A DNA stretch of 28,134 nt from Cerioporus squamosus (lineage: Eukaryota > Basidiomycota > Agaricomycetes > Polyporales > Polyporaceae). Shown in pieces: positions 19,470 through 28,134 of the stretch. The notes under the pieces were generated by a model, which worked only from the letters and a program-made list of their open reading frames with translations, did no database searches and was not told where the DNA came from. The DNA is taken from NCBI GenBank assembly GCA_022592435.1, contig JABYQS010000349.1, forward strand, positions 1 to 28,134. Direction: 5' to 3'. Numbering within the stretch: the first letter of the stretch is position 1; every line of letters begins with the position of its first letter. Both the position numbers and the translations under genes were made by a program.

Positions 19470-21614
19470 CCACGATGGAGGGCCTGCGAAGTCGTTGTCC
19501 AACCAGAGAGCGACACGGTGATGAGGGGCGAAGGGCGGGCGAAGCTTCAGGGTGTTCAGATGGAGCAAAGACCTAGTGCGAGTCCAGACGGACGAAGCTG
19601 TCTCGGCTGGAAAAAGCTGCCGTTATAGTGTAAGATAGACGCTAAGAACTTGATGGTCGTATTCCGGCTCCTAGTTTTGTCGGACAGTCGGCGGACAAAG
19701 GGAGGAGGACGGGGTCCTCGAAAGCGAGCATTTTACGGGGTTTCATCCATATCCGGGGGAATCCAAAGGCCTTGTGGTATCTCAAGCGAAGCAAACTGTG
19801 CTTATTGTAGAGACCAATGTCACAAGATGAGTAATCGGGCGATGATAGCCCAGTCGATGCGCAGATGTCCCGGGCTTGCACCATTTGAGCTTCGCGTTGC
19901 CTGCCACGGCTCTGAGTGCAGTATCAGCTTCTACATCTGTCTAGTGGTAGATTAAATACTACTCAACAGCTTCAAACTGGTGTGCAGACCTTGATTGGAC
20001 CTGTGTAAGTAGAACGAGCCGAATGGAATGCGCGCTATTGCAGGAGGTTGCGATTCCGAAGAGCGCTTAGCTTGCCTTTTTCGCTCGAGACCTCTTCTGG
20101 CAACACCTTCGAGTCTCCGACTCCCGGCCTCCCTCCCCTGTTTGTCTGTCATCTGGCTTGCTTCCTCACGCTGATATTTGGTGTCTTCAGAGACATCTGA
20201 GTCCTCTCCATGAAATGCATGCCTACTAGGCACAAAGGGAGCATCACAGAACATTATACTATGTACAGCTTTCAGACTTGGACTTTCCAGGCTCTTGAAG
20301 TTCTCGTTGTCCACTTGACCTTCCAACTAACTTCTATTGTGAATCCTGAGCATGGCAAATGGAACACAGACCGCGGAACTATTTTGTTCTTGCTTGACTC
20401 TGCTCACCGAGCGGCCACTTCATGTCTCACGCTGGTCCAAATTCTGCGGCATGGGAGAAAACCGGCAAGAATTCCTTCCTTCTCGCACGTGTGTTCATGC
20501 TGACATCTAGGCCCGAGCGATCCATGTTCTCATTTCAACATTCCGGCATTGTACACAGCCTATCAATTTTCAGGGACCGAGACCGCGAAGCTGCCCTGGC
20601 GGCCGTATTGGCAGCTTCGCCCGCTGATCTGTTGCGGCCGTGCTTCACATCTAGGCTGCTGCCGGTGGCCTCAGATCTGAGTGAGCTGCCTGGATGCTCT
20701 GCCTGCAAAGCTATGTCCTGGCTCCTGTGACCTCAGACCTGCAGAAAAGAGCATGAGGGCTGCCATTACTCAAGTAAGTGTGCAAGCAGCAACTTTCGGA
20801 CTCAGCGGGACAAAGTGTTTAGAATTGTCATGGGCTGGACTGTTCGAAGCAGCACGGACCGATCAGGAGCTTCTCGAAGTCAGGGTAAATTGTCCAAGCT
20901 CGGCGAGACGGCCGTGTTTGTGACAACATGACGGCACTCCGTCCCTTCGCTGACACTGTCTAATTGGGTCCTGCGGGACTGTTCTTTGTATTCTACAAGC
21001 TCATAGACTAGCTGACATAGACAGTGTTCAATCATGCTCACAAAGATAAGGGATTGAATCCTGTCAGGATGAGCATCTGCCTCGGATGGCAGGTAGTAGA
21101 GAGTCGCATGCTAACCAAGAATGCAGAGAACTTCTGCAGCGCTCCGTCATGTTGCGCATGCTCAGAAGCCCGCCCGCCTATCGCAAAACCTCTCTGCCGG
21201 AAATGGCGGGACATTCCGCCACCGAATATTCATAGTATGCTGTCTTAGCTCCGGTTCATACTCTGGTTATCCCATCGAAGTCCAGTTTGCATTATTGACT
21301 CCTCATGCTAGTAGCCAGAGTTGTTTACCTCCCGTCGCCGACTTTGTCCCATCAAAGTACACACGATGCGACGAGGGACTCCCACGGACTTTCTTCCTAC
21401 CTGACCACCATGTCCCGTCTACCTCAATCCCCTCGACCTCATCACCCGCTAGTTCCAGCCGTCCTATGCTTCAGTGGCAGCTTCGCCGCTTGGTAGGTCC
21501 TACAAGGGGCAAAGGCGGTCGTAGACTAGACAGAGTTGTTGTAAGTATCCAGTCGCGTCTATCCCTGCAGTGTATTGTTCACTTACACGGGCGACTTTGG
21601 CCCCGGACGTGCAG
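19470..21614. other. Mostly unassigned stretch between M1 and P2 (copy 2)
   Basis: This is the counterpart of 5403-7542 and probably the better sequence, because homopolymers shortened in copy 1 are full length here. Two overlapping open frames become longer than in copy 1: a minus-strand one ending at 19952, and a plus-strand one at 20210-20503 (97 codons, containing HLTFQLTSIVNPEHGKW). They cannot both be real, and I found no splice evidence that decides between them. Confidence 0.3.
19952..20254 (-). CDS. Candidate small hypothetical protein, minus strand (copy 2, intact frame)
   Basis: From the ATG at 20254 the minus strand encodes about 100 residues starting MFCDAPFVPSRHAFHGEDSD. A charged, disorder-like stretch rich in Glu, Arg, Lys and Gln follows, with no membrane segment or signal peptide. 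The open frame continues 24 codons upstream of this ATG without another ATG, so the true 5' end could be an upstream exon. It overlaps a plus-strand open frame at 20210-20503. No family was recognised. It is listed because the frame is broken in copy 1 by an apparent single-base error but open here. Confidence 0.25.
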   Translation of the reverse strand: MFCDAPFVPSRHAFHGEDSDVSEDTKYQREEASQMTDKQGREAGSRRLEGVARRGLERKRQAKRSSESQPPAIARIPFGSFYLHRSNQGLHTSLKLLSSI

Positions 21615-24600
21615 ATCGAGTACAGGATGCACGACAACGCAGTCTCCGCGTCCGGATCGGTGATACCGACGGGTCGACACATATCCAGACTGCGAGCGTC
21701 CTCCTAGAAGTGAGCAGATTGCGAGGTAAGCATCGCTGCGCGTATTCGCCAGTAGATACACGCTGACTGACCTTTCTTCCTTGTAGCATGTCCTCGCACA
21801 GTCACCTGCCGCCGTCGTCCGACAAGTGCAACGGACACCCACCAATCGCTGTGGTTCTGCCGGTGCCGCCAACCGCGGGCTTCCCGAAGCACCAGTGGTC
21901 GCAGACTGGTGACGAAGGTATGTACCGTCTTGATCTACGCTTGGGGACGTGTCAGCTCACCACGGGATGTCGCAGTGGCGAGCATGCTTGCATGTCACCA
22001 TGGTCAGCAGTCAGCTGCACGCTGGAGAGTCGCGCAAGAACGCGTGAGCGGTCATGACAAACACGATGGCACGAGTCCGAGAGTGACGTCCAGACGACTA
22101 GATACTGCGGTGAGAGACTTACCTGCGTATTCAGCACATATGCTGATCGTTTACATTGCAGACACATCGCAGCAGCGATCTGCGAACATGAGCCTGCTCC
22201 GTAACCAGCGGGAGAAGCCGGTGTGCGACACGTGCTCCGGTGGTTGCCCGCAGAAGGCGAGGCGCACCGTTTCATAGACGCAAGGTGAGCTGGCCGCCAG
22301 CGTAGCTCGTCGCGCACTCGCTGACCTTCTCTGCTTGTAGCATGGCGAATTGCTTCCTTCCCGGCGAGCCCCCGCCGTTGTGGTGACTCAAGCAGCACAG
22401 GGGTCCACAAAAAGTGCCGCTGGGGGATACCTCAAGGGTATGTGAACGCACCTGGTGCCGTTTCGTTTGTGGTCACCCACATCTCGTAGCAGACCGTTTC
22501 GACGAGTACGTACCTTGTCCGGCCTAGTCCGCGTGCAAAGGCTCGGCGGGAGGTGTTCTCGAGTGTGCGAATCCGATGCGTCCACTATGACTCCCCGTGG
22601 CCTTCAGGCGAGACTCAAAAGCAAAAGTCTGGTCAAACTCAGAGCAAGGCAGGAGACGAGTGCCCAGCCGTCGGAAGTAGAGAACCTGCAGAGAACATGC
22701 AAAGGTACGTTTCCGTCAAGTGTCCTTCGAATAGCGCGCCGGCAAATGCCTCTTTCGGAGGCATGACGTCACGCGTCGCGAGAGCGAACGCGCCTGACTT
22801 GCGCCTGACAGTACTGGCCTTTCTCTTCAGACGGATTCTCCATGGGCAGCAGCTTGAGCCCCAGACACAAGCCCAGCGACAAGAGACAGCAAGTGTGGAC
22901 AGTGCCCCGCAGCGCTGCCGGCCCCATATCTCGAGAGTCCGAGGGACTCCGACCAGGTATGTGCGCACCTTCTCTGTCTGCCGCACTCGTAACACGAACT
23001 CACCTGTGCGTTATCTTGCAGTGCGTCGATGTCAAGCTCGACGATGGCGGCGCATATAGCGACGATCAGGTATGTACTGACCGTTGTTCTGTCTTGCTGC
23101 CATATGACTTACCTCTCTGGCAGGTGGATGCTATCGCCACATGAGGACAGCGTGCTCCCTCGACCAAAGCCTCCGAAGTGGCAGAGGACGTAGGGTGGCA
23201 AGTCTGGCAGCGGGAGGATGGTGGTGGAGGCGGGAAGAAGTCGCGACGCGGCCTTCGATCGAGTCGGATCGACGAGGGCTATTCACACCTGTCTCGGCAA
23301 GCGCCCGGAGCGCAACACGGTCTTCCGCGGTCTTCGCGTTTGCCTTCGTTTCACGCACTCGGTGAGTACCTCCTCGTAATAACTATTTAGTTATTGCTGC
23401 TTACGAGTCTTGATACAGTGTGCTCGACGTAACCTTGCGCAATCCAGTAAGGAGCAGCAGCTTGAGCAAGCTGCACGGCGCCGCCGCTCTCCCGCCACTC
23501 CCTCAGGCTGCGTGTTCCGAACCCCGCCCTACGGCAGTCTAGAGGTATGCGGCATAGTCGCTATTCGACGTGCAGTACGTACGAGGATAGAGTCAACTGA
23601 CAGCGCTTCTTTTGCAGGTGCTTCGCCGAGTCACATTTGTAGGGCACGAGTTGGGCACGAGTGCGTACCGGCACGCAAACATCTCGAGCGATGGTTATCG
23701 GCCGCGTCTGCAGAGTCAGTGAGTAACCGGTCTTCTGGCTAGGCGCATACTGAGTTGAACCGACGCTTGTATTCTAGTAGCGATTCTACGAACAATGAGA
23801 GTGTGCCGGCATCATGCCGATGGCGACATCTTGTTCTGAAGTACATGAGCACCGACCCCATCCGTCTGCGAAGCTGCCGCCGCTATCGCCGTTGAGGACG
23901 TTGCTGGAGCTTTCCAGCCGCCGCTTTCTCGCCATGGGCAACTCGGGCCTTTTGCACTGAGCTGTCGCCTCCCGCACATGATCTCCAGGTACGTCGTTGC
24001 CCAGGATTCCACGTTATTGTTCACGACTCAGGCGAGCTCGAAGTCCCGGCGGCAATTTGACGACACCGCAACGCACGAGCGGCACCTCGCGTCGAAGCCG
24101 TTGCAATCCGTCCACAGACAACGCGTATCCCGTAGCGACTTCTAGGTGAGTAGTGTGTGCGTTGTGCCTGTGCGCTATGAGTCACCTTCTGACGTTATTT
24201 CCCACAGGTTAGCAGGTTTGGAGAGCACGGAATTCCTCTCGAGTTCACGGGCAGCGGGCAAGATGTTCGAGGCAGCGACTTTGGATGCCGCGGTTGGCCT
24301 GCCGGAGAGACTTTGCAAACCGATGAGCCAGGGCGCCGTGAGCTCGAAACCAGCACGATCCCGGTGACAGTTTGAAAACATCGCAACGCACGGGCGGGAC
24401 CTCACGCCGAAGCCGACGACGCGCATTGCGCAGCGACTTCTCGGTGAGTAGGTGTCTGCGCTTCGCCTCTGCGCTATCATCCGCTGACAGTGAATGTCCC
24501 GGCAGGTACTGAGAGCGGCACCAAACTGCTCTCGACTTGGTATTCAAGGCTTGCGGCAGGCAGGATATCTGAGGCAGTGAATTCGGAAGCCGCGGTTGCA

Positions 24601-25125
24601 CTGCTGGGGCTCTACAAGCTTCAAGAACCGGCGAGTTTGTACCACAAAATTGATGAAGTCGACCAGCCGCTTCAAGTTCTGGACTGGGGCCGCGGGCGAG
24701 CTCGCCCGGTGTACGTCGTTGGTGAGCAATTTGGACCTGTTCTGTGGCTTCTCCGGCTGGTACTGACGAGACGACCTCATCCAGTGGACCGGTCGTGTTC
24801 TAGGGCATACCACGGCGGTCGCGTCAGTGTCCTGTGAGTGCGTTTTGGCTTGTGGCCGCTATCCTGACGTACTCACTGCTTGTGTCCCTGGCAGGTCTCT
24901 GTACTGCAGTCGAATGGCTGGCCGTTCACCCCGGTCCCCGGAGGACTGCGATACGCGCACTTTGTCCACCCGTCGGGCGGACTTTGCCTGCTGCAATTGC
25001 GTGTCCGGCGTGAGGGAACAGGCGCACTGAGTCCGGACGCTGAAGAGGCCGCTCGCCGGCTCAAAGCGGCAACACGGCGGGGGTTGGATGGCAGACTTGC
25101 GATTTCGAGGGAATTGGCAGAGTAG
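21615..25125 (+). CDS. P2: very intron-dense plus-strand locus, unknown product (copy 2)
   Basis: This copy has the same intron series as 7543-11053, shifted by 14072, and I saw no difference from copy 1 across it. The internal stops and phase clashes are therefore present in both copies and are unlikely to be random read errors. The terminal exon is 24895-25125. Confidence 0.45.
23378..23395. other. Perfect AT-rich palindrome inside a P2 intron (copy 2)
   Basis: Same sequence as at 9306-9323. Confidence 0.6.
24032..24338 (+). repeat. P2 exon pair, unit A (copy 2)
   Basis: Identical to 9960-10266, including the TAG before the phase-1 intron. Confidence 0.65.
24339..24721 (+). repeat. P2 exon pair, unit B (copy 2)
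   Basis: Identical to 10267-10649, including the TGA upstream of the QF motif. Confidence 0.65.
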
Positions 25126-25204
25126 TTCGATCTGCGTACTGTGTGTTCCGAGTGCGACAGCAGACGACATGTCTAGAGAGCACGAAATATATTTGTTTCC
25201 TAAT
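25126..25204. terminator. Short convergent 3' zone between P2 and the DYRK-like gene (copy 2)
   Basis: Same as 11054-11132, shifted by 14072. Confidence 0.3.
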
Positions 25205-27810
25205 CTACACGATGCGAGTGCGCGTCCCGCCTCCTCGCCCTCTCCCGGTGCTCCCTCTCCCCAAACACTCCTCCACTCCCCTCTCCTCTCCCCAGAACCT
25301 CTCCTCCCCAGAAAACACCCGAACGTACACTCTTCTGCTGCAACAGGCATGGCACCCGCGTCGGCGCCGCCCCGGACCCCGGACGCTAGCCATGTACGTA
25401 CCTTCCCCCGCCGGCCGCCGCTTCTTGCCCAACGCCAGCGCACTCGAGAAACTCCACTTCTTCGACGGCGTCTTGTGCAAGTTCGTCGGGGTCGTCGACT
25501 TCGGCACTTGCAGCGAGCTATGTTTGGACGGCGTCGTTGGAAACGCGGGCACATCGAGAGTGGACGGGAAAGTCACATCGTTGAACGTCTCTCTCCTGCT
25601 CCGCTCCGGGACTTCGCTGTACTCGACGGTAGGCGGAACAGCAGCGCCAGGAGACGTGACAGGCGATTTGTACGTGTGGAGCTCCTTCGGCAAGGGGGGG
25701 ACTGGCGGGACGTAGCCTTCATCAGCGGAGTCAACAGGGGCCACGAGGGCTGCAACACGGTCGCGCGCTGAGCCCGAGTCCCCACCGTGCCCGATCGAGG
25801 AATCGCTGCCTCCACTGTTCCTGCGAGCCTTCCCAGAAGACTGCCGGCCAGAGGCTGCCGAGACAGACGTGTTGCTCGTGCCCACAGACAACGAGGCAGA
25901 ATCGCGTGAACTCGTCGTGGGCGTGCTGGCATATGTACCCGACGATGCTGAGCCCCTCTTGGGCGTGAAGCTCGACCGAGCACTCGCCGTCCCCGTCTTC
26001 TTTGTCGACTTGTCTGGCAGCGGAGAGCCATGATGGACGTCCTCGCCGCTCGTGACCGCGTGGTCGGTGTCTACAGGGCCTTCAAGCGCGACGCCAGAGC
26101 TAATACGGTGAGCACTGTCCCTGTCCCTCGACTTGTCCTTGCCGCTCAGCGACGCATGCATACTTGAGCGCTTGCTACTCCGACGGTCGCCTTCAATCCC
26201 CTCCCATTGCGACGTCGCCTTCGCGGGCGTGCCGGGACGACTCGAACTGCCGACCCTGCTGTGACCGCCAATGCTCGAACGTGCACGTGCCGACTTCCCT
26301 GAGAGACCATCCAGCTTCCTGAGCGCCTCCATCGTCGTCTGATCGTCGAGATCCGACCACCCCTCCTGGGTGCCGCGTAGCAAAGAGTGGGCGACGTTCG
26401 AGGCCAGGTGGGGCTGAGTCGACAGTGGCGACGATGCGGAGCTGCTAGAGTTGCCGCTCTGCTTCAGGAATTGCTGGATGGAAGAGGAGGACGGCGACGG
26501 CGGTAGATGCGAGAAGTCCGAGTTGTGCATCCGGCGGGGGTGGTGCGCCTCGCCGTGGCTCGACGACGCCGAGCCCTGCCGCGAGTGCCGCACGCTGACG
26601 GAGAGCGTAATCCCGTCTGCGATCCTTGACCTTCTCCTTCGGCGTCACCTGCGACGGCATACCGACACCCAGACTCCGTGACGCCGCACCTTGTCCTTGT
26701 CCTTCACCGTGCGGGCGGGGAGACCTTTGAGACCAGGTTTGCCGTTGTCCAGCTCAAACTCCTCCGACGTCCGCTTCCTGGGCCGTTGAGCTGGGGTTGC
26801 GAACGAGCTAGGAGGCGCCCCCGGGTCGCTCGCGGAGGTCGGGACCCCGTTCGCTGGCAGTGCGGGCACGTCTCCCGAGTGCGAATTGGGATGTCGTGGA
26901 TACAGGATTTCCTCTCCACCGCTCTCGTCGGCCATCGACCGTTGACTGCGCAATGGACGAGCACGCTTCGCTTCCATGGGCGGCTGCTCGAAAGCTCAGA
27001 AAGTGTGCGGGAGATCACTGCAGGATACTTACCTCCCCATCAGTAACTTCGGACATCGACCCGTGACTGCGCAAGGAGCGAACGGGCTTCACATCCATCA
27101 GGTGCTGCTGGACGGTTCAGACGGAGACGCTGACGAGAATACGAAACCACGAACCTCGGTCCCCTCATCCTGCTCTCCGTCAATGGCCTCGATCGTCCAG
27201 GGGCTGTCCGACATCTCCCTGTCGTCCTCTGGCATGTCCACCTCCACCGGGTCCTCTTCGTTGATCTCGTCGACGCGCTCCTGTGCCACGAACTCGAAGT
27301 CGTCGTTGCGAGGGCCCCGCGCCCAGCGAGGGGTTGCGAGTTCTCCAACCCCGACGAGCATGCGCCGGTCGATCGCCGCGGGGTCCCTTCCAGGGGTGAC
27401 GGGCTCGTACGGATGCATCTCGGGGGTCTTGGGCAGACTGGGTACGCTGGGTACGGGCGGAATGGGCGAGTCTGATGGAGTGCGAACACCAAAATAATAC
27501 GGGTCGAGTGAGGATGTGGCCGAGGCGGAGCGGGGCACGTCCGTCTCGGCGTCGGATCTGGGGCGGAGACTTGGAGGAAGGGCTGGGAAGGAGGAGAGGT
27601 GAGTGAGCATCAACGTCAATACTCGACAGGCGAGAACCGTGGCACCTTTCGCGAATGATTGGCAACATCGCGGTCGTATCGTACCTCGCCCTGCTCGCCG
27701 GCAGCCGGATCTTCAATGTCGAGGGCTGGCGGCCTGTCCCTGCGCTTCATGGTGCCTTTTTCAATGTCATGTGCCACTTGACCGATGGTGGGGGAAGACG
27801 GGGCGGACAT
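25205..27810 (-). pseudogene. N-terminal half of a DYRK/Pom1-like kinase gene, with frame-breaking indels (copy 2)
   Basis: This is the same truncated gene as in copy 1, with exons 27810-27685, 27582-27155, 27107-27033 and 26983-25402. Five single-base indels separate it from copy 1: one deletion near 27555 in exon 2, and +1, -1, -1, +1 near 26609, 26675, 26711 and 26738 in exon 4. The exon 4 set sums to zero, so the frame is lost and regained within ~130 bases, a pattern typical of unpolished reads. The protein should therefore be read from copy 1. As there, the sequence ends before any kinase domain. Confidence 0.6.
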
Positions 27811-28134
27811 ATGCGAGAGAGGATAAGGAGCGAAGGAGGGAAAGGAGAGACGAGAACCGAGACGGGACGGGACTGAGAGTGGTGGTGAGAGAAAGAGTGC
27901 CGACGGTGCTGAGGACCAGCGAGAAGCTGGCTGGCCGCTGTGGATGCCAGTTTGCTCGAGTGGACGGACAGAGTCTGCTCGTCGTCCGCTGAGCCTCTGT
28001 TATTTGCCCGTGTTGGCCTGTGGCAGCGCCATTGTGGCCCAAGCGAGCGAGACGGCTGAGGGTCCTCCAGGCTGGCTGCTGAGGCGGCTGCTCATGCTCT
28101 CGACGTCGTCCTCTCGTCGCTCGATGCCCGCCTC
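27811..28134. promoter_or_regulatory. Upstream region of the DYRK-like gene, copy 2, running off the window end
   Basis: This is the copy-2 equivalent of 13740-14066: a CT-rich minus-strand tract next to the start codon, then sequence that ends exactly where base 1 would continue. Four single-base differences from copy 1 lie in the last ~130 bases, near 27.998, 28.014, 28.094 and 28.110 kb. That is denser than elsewhere and suggests a poorly polished contig end. Confidence 0.4.

Larger units (their letters stand above)
14067..28134 (+). repeat. Copy 2 of the ~14.07-kb head-to-tail repeat unit
   Basis: This is the second full copy, in the same orientation and directly abutting copy 1. It ends (cgatgcccgcctc) where copy 1 reads cgatgcccgctct just before the internal junction, so the last base joins back to base 1 with one missing base. 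Compared with copy 1 it has clustered single-base indels at about 26.61-26.74 kb and 27.56-28.12 kb. Two of these clusters fall in the DYRK-like gene and break its frame here only. The total length, 28,134, is twice 14,067. Confidence 0.98.

Noticed and set aside
25205..27810. Copy-2 frameshifts in the DYRK-like gene as evidence of pseudogene evolution after duplication
   Set aside because: The indels are single-base, clustered and partly cancel, beside an almost total lack of substitutions. Sequencing error is the simpler explanation.
1..28134. Bacterial, mitochondrial or plasmid origin
   Set aside because: Dense spliceosomal introns on both strands, absence of operon-like spacing and Shine-Dalgarno starts, and high GC argue for nuclear fungal DNA.
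1..28134. CRISPR array, rRNA or tRNA genes
   Set aside because: No short regularly spaced repeats, no conserved rRNA cores and no tRNA T-loop plus anticodon arrangement were found by eye on either strand.

Overview
The window is a nuclear, filamentous-fungus-like sequence, most likely from a basidiomycete (Agaricomycetes). It is GC-rich and both strands carry many short spliceosomal introns: about 45-65 bp, GTRNGT donors, CTGAC/CTAAC-like branch sites and YAG acceptors. Pyrimidine-rich tracts precede the likely gene starts. One gene resembles the N-terminal half of basidiomycete DYRK/Pom1-like kinases. That resemblance comes from memory of the family, not from a search. I see no bacterial, mitochondrial or viral gene.

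The main fact is structural. The 28,134 bp are two head-to-tail copies of one ~14.07-kb unit: copy 1 at 1-14066 and copy 2 at 14067-28134. The last bases of the window continue into its first bases, as copy 1 continues into copy 2 at the internal junction, with a one-base difference. Reading across, I found about 16 single-base indels and one substitution between the copies, which looks like long-read consensus error rather than divergence. The window is therefore best read as a circular path walked twice: a circular DNA, a tandem array reduced to a loop in an assembly graph, or an artefact.

Layout of one unit, in copy-1 coordinates (copy-2 offset 14066-14073): (i) a pyrimidine-rich, probably bidirectional promoter zone spanning the copy junction (13740-14066 plus 1-308); (ii) P1, a plus-strand four-exon gene model at 309-1455; (iii) three diverged ~170-bp repeats at 1361-2039; (iv) 2040-3609, one good intron and unassigned open frames; (v) M1, a minus-strand multi-exon gene model at 3610-4982, with a purine-rich upstream zone (TATA-like box, G-quadruplex motif) to 5402; (vi) 5403-7542, mostly unassigned; (vii) P2, a very intron-dense plus-strand locus at 7543-11053 that contains a duplicated exon pair; (viii) a minus-strand DYRK-like gene at 11133-13739, convergent with P2, that stops before any kinase domain.

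No transposase, reverse transcriptase, integrase, replication protein or terminal inverted repeat was recognised. The unit looks like an amplified or circularised piece of chromosome carrying gene fragments, not an autonomous element. Gene products other than the DYRK-like one were not recognised. In this GC-rich DNA several frames look protein-like at once, so splice signals and phase consistency were weighted above appearance.
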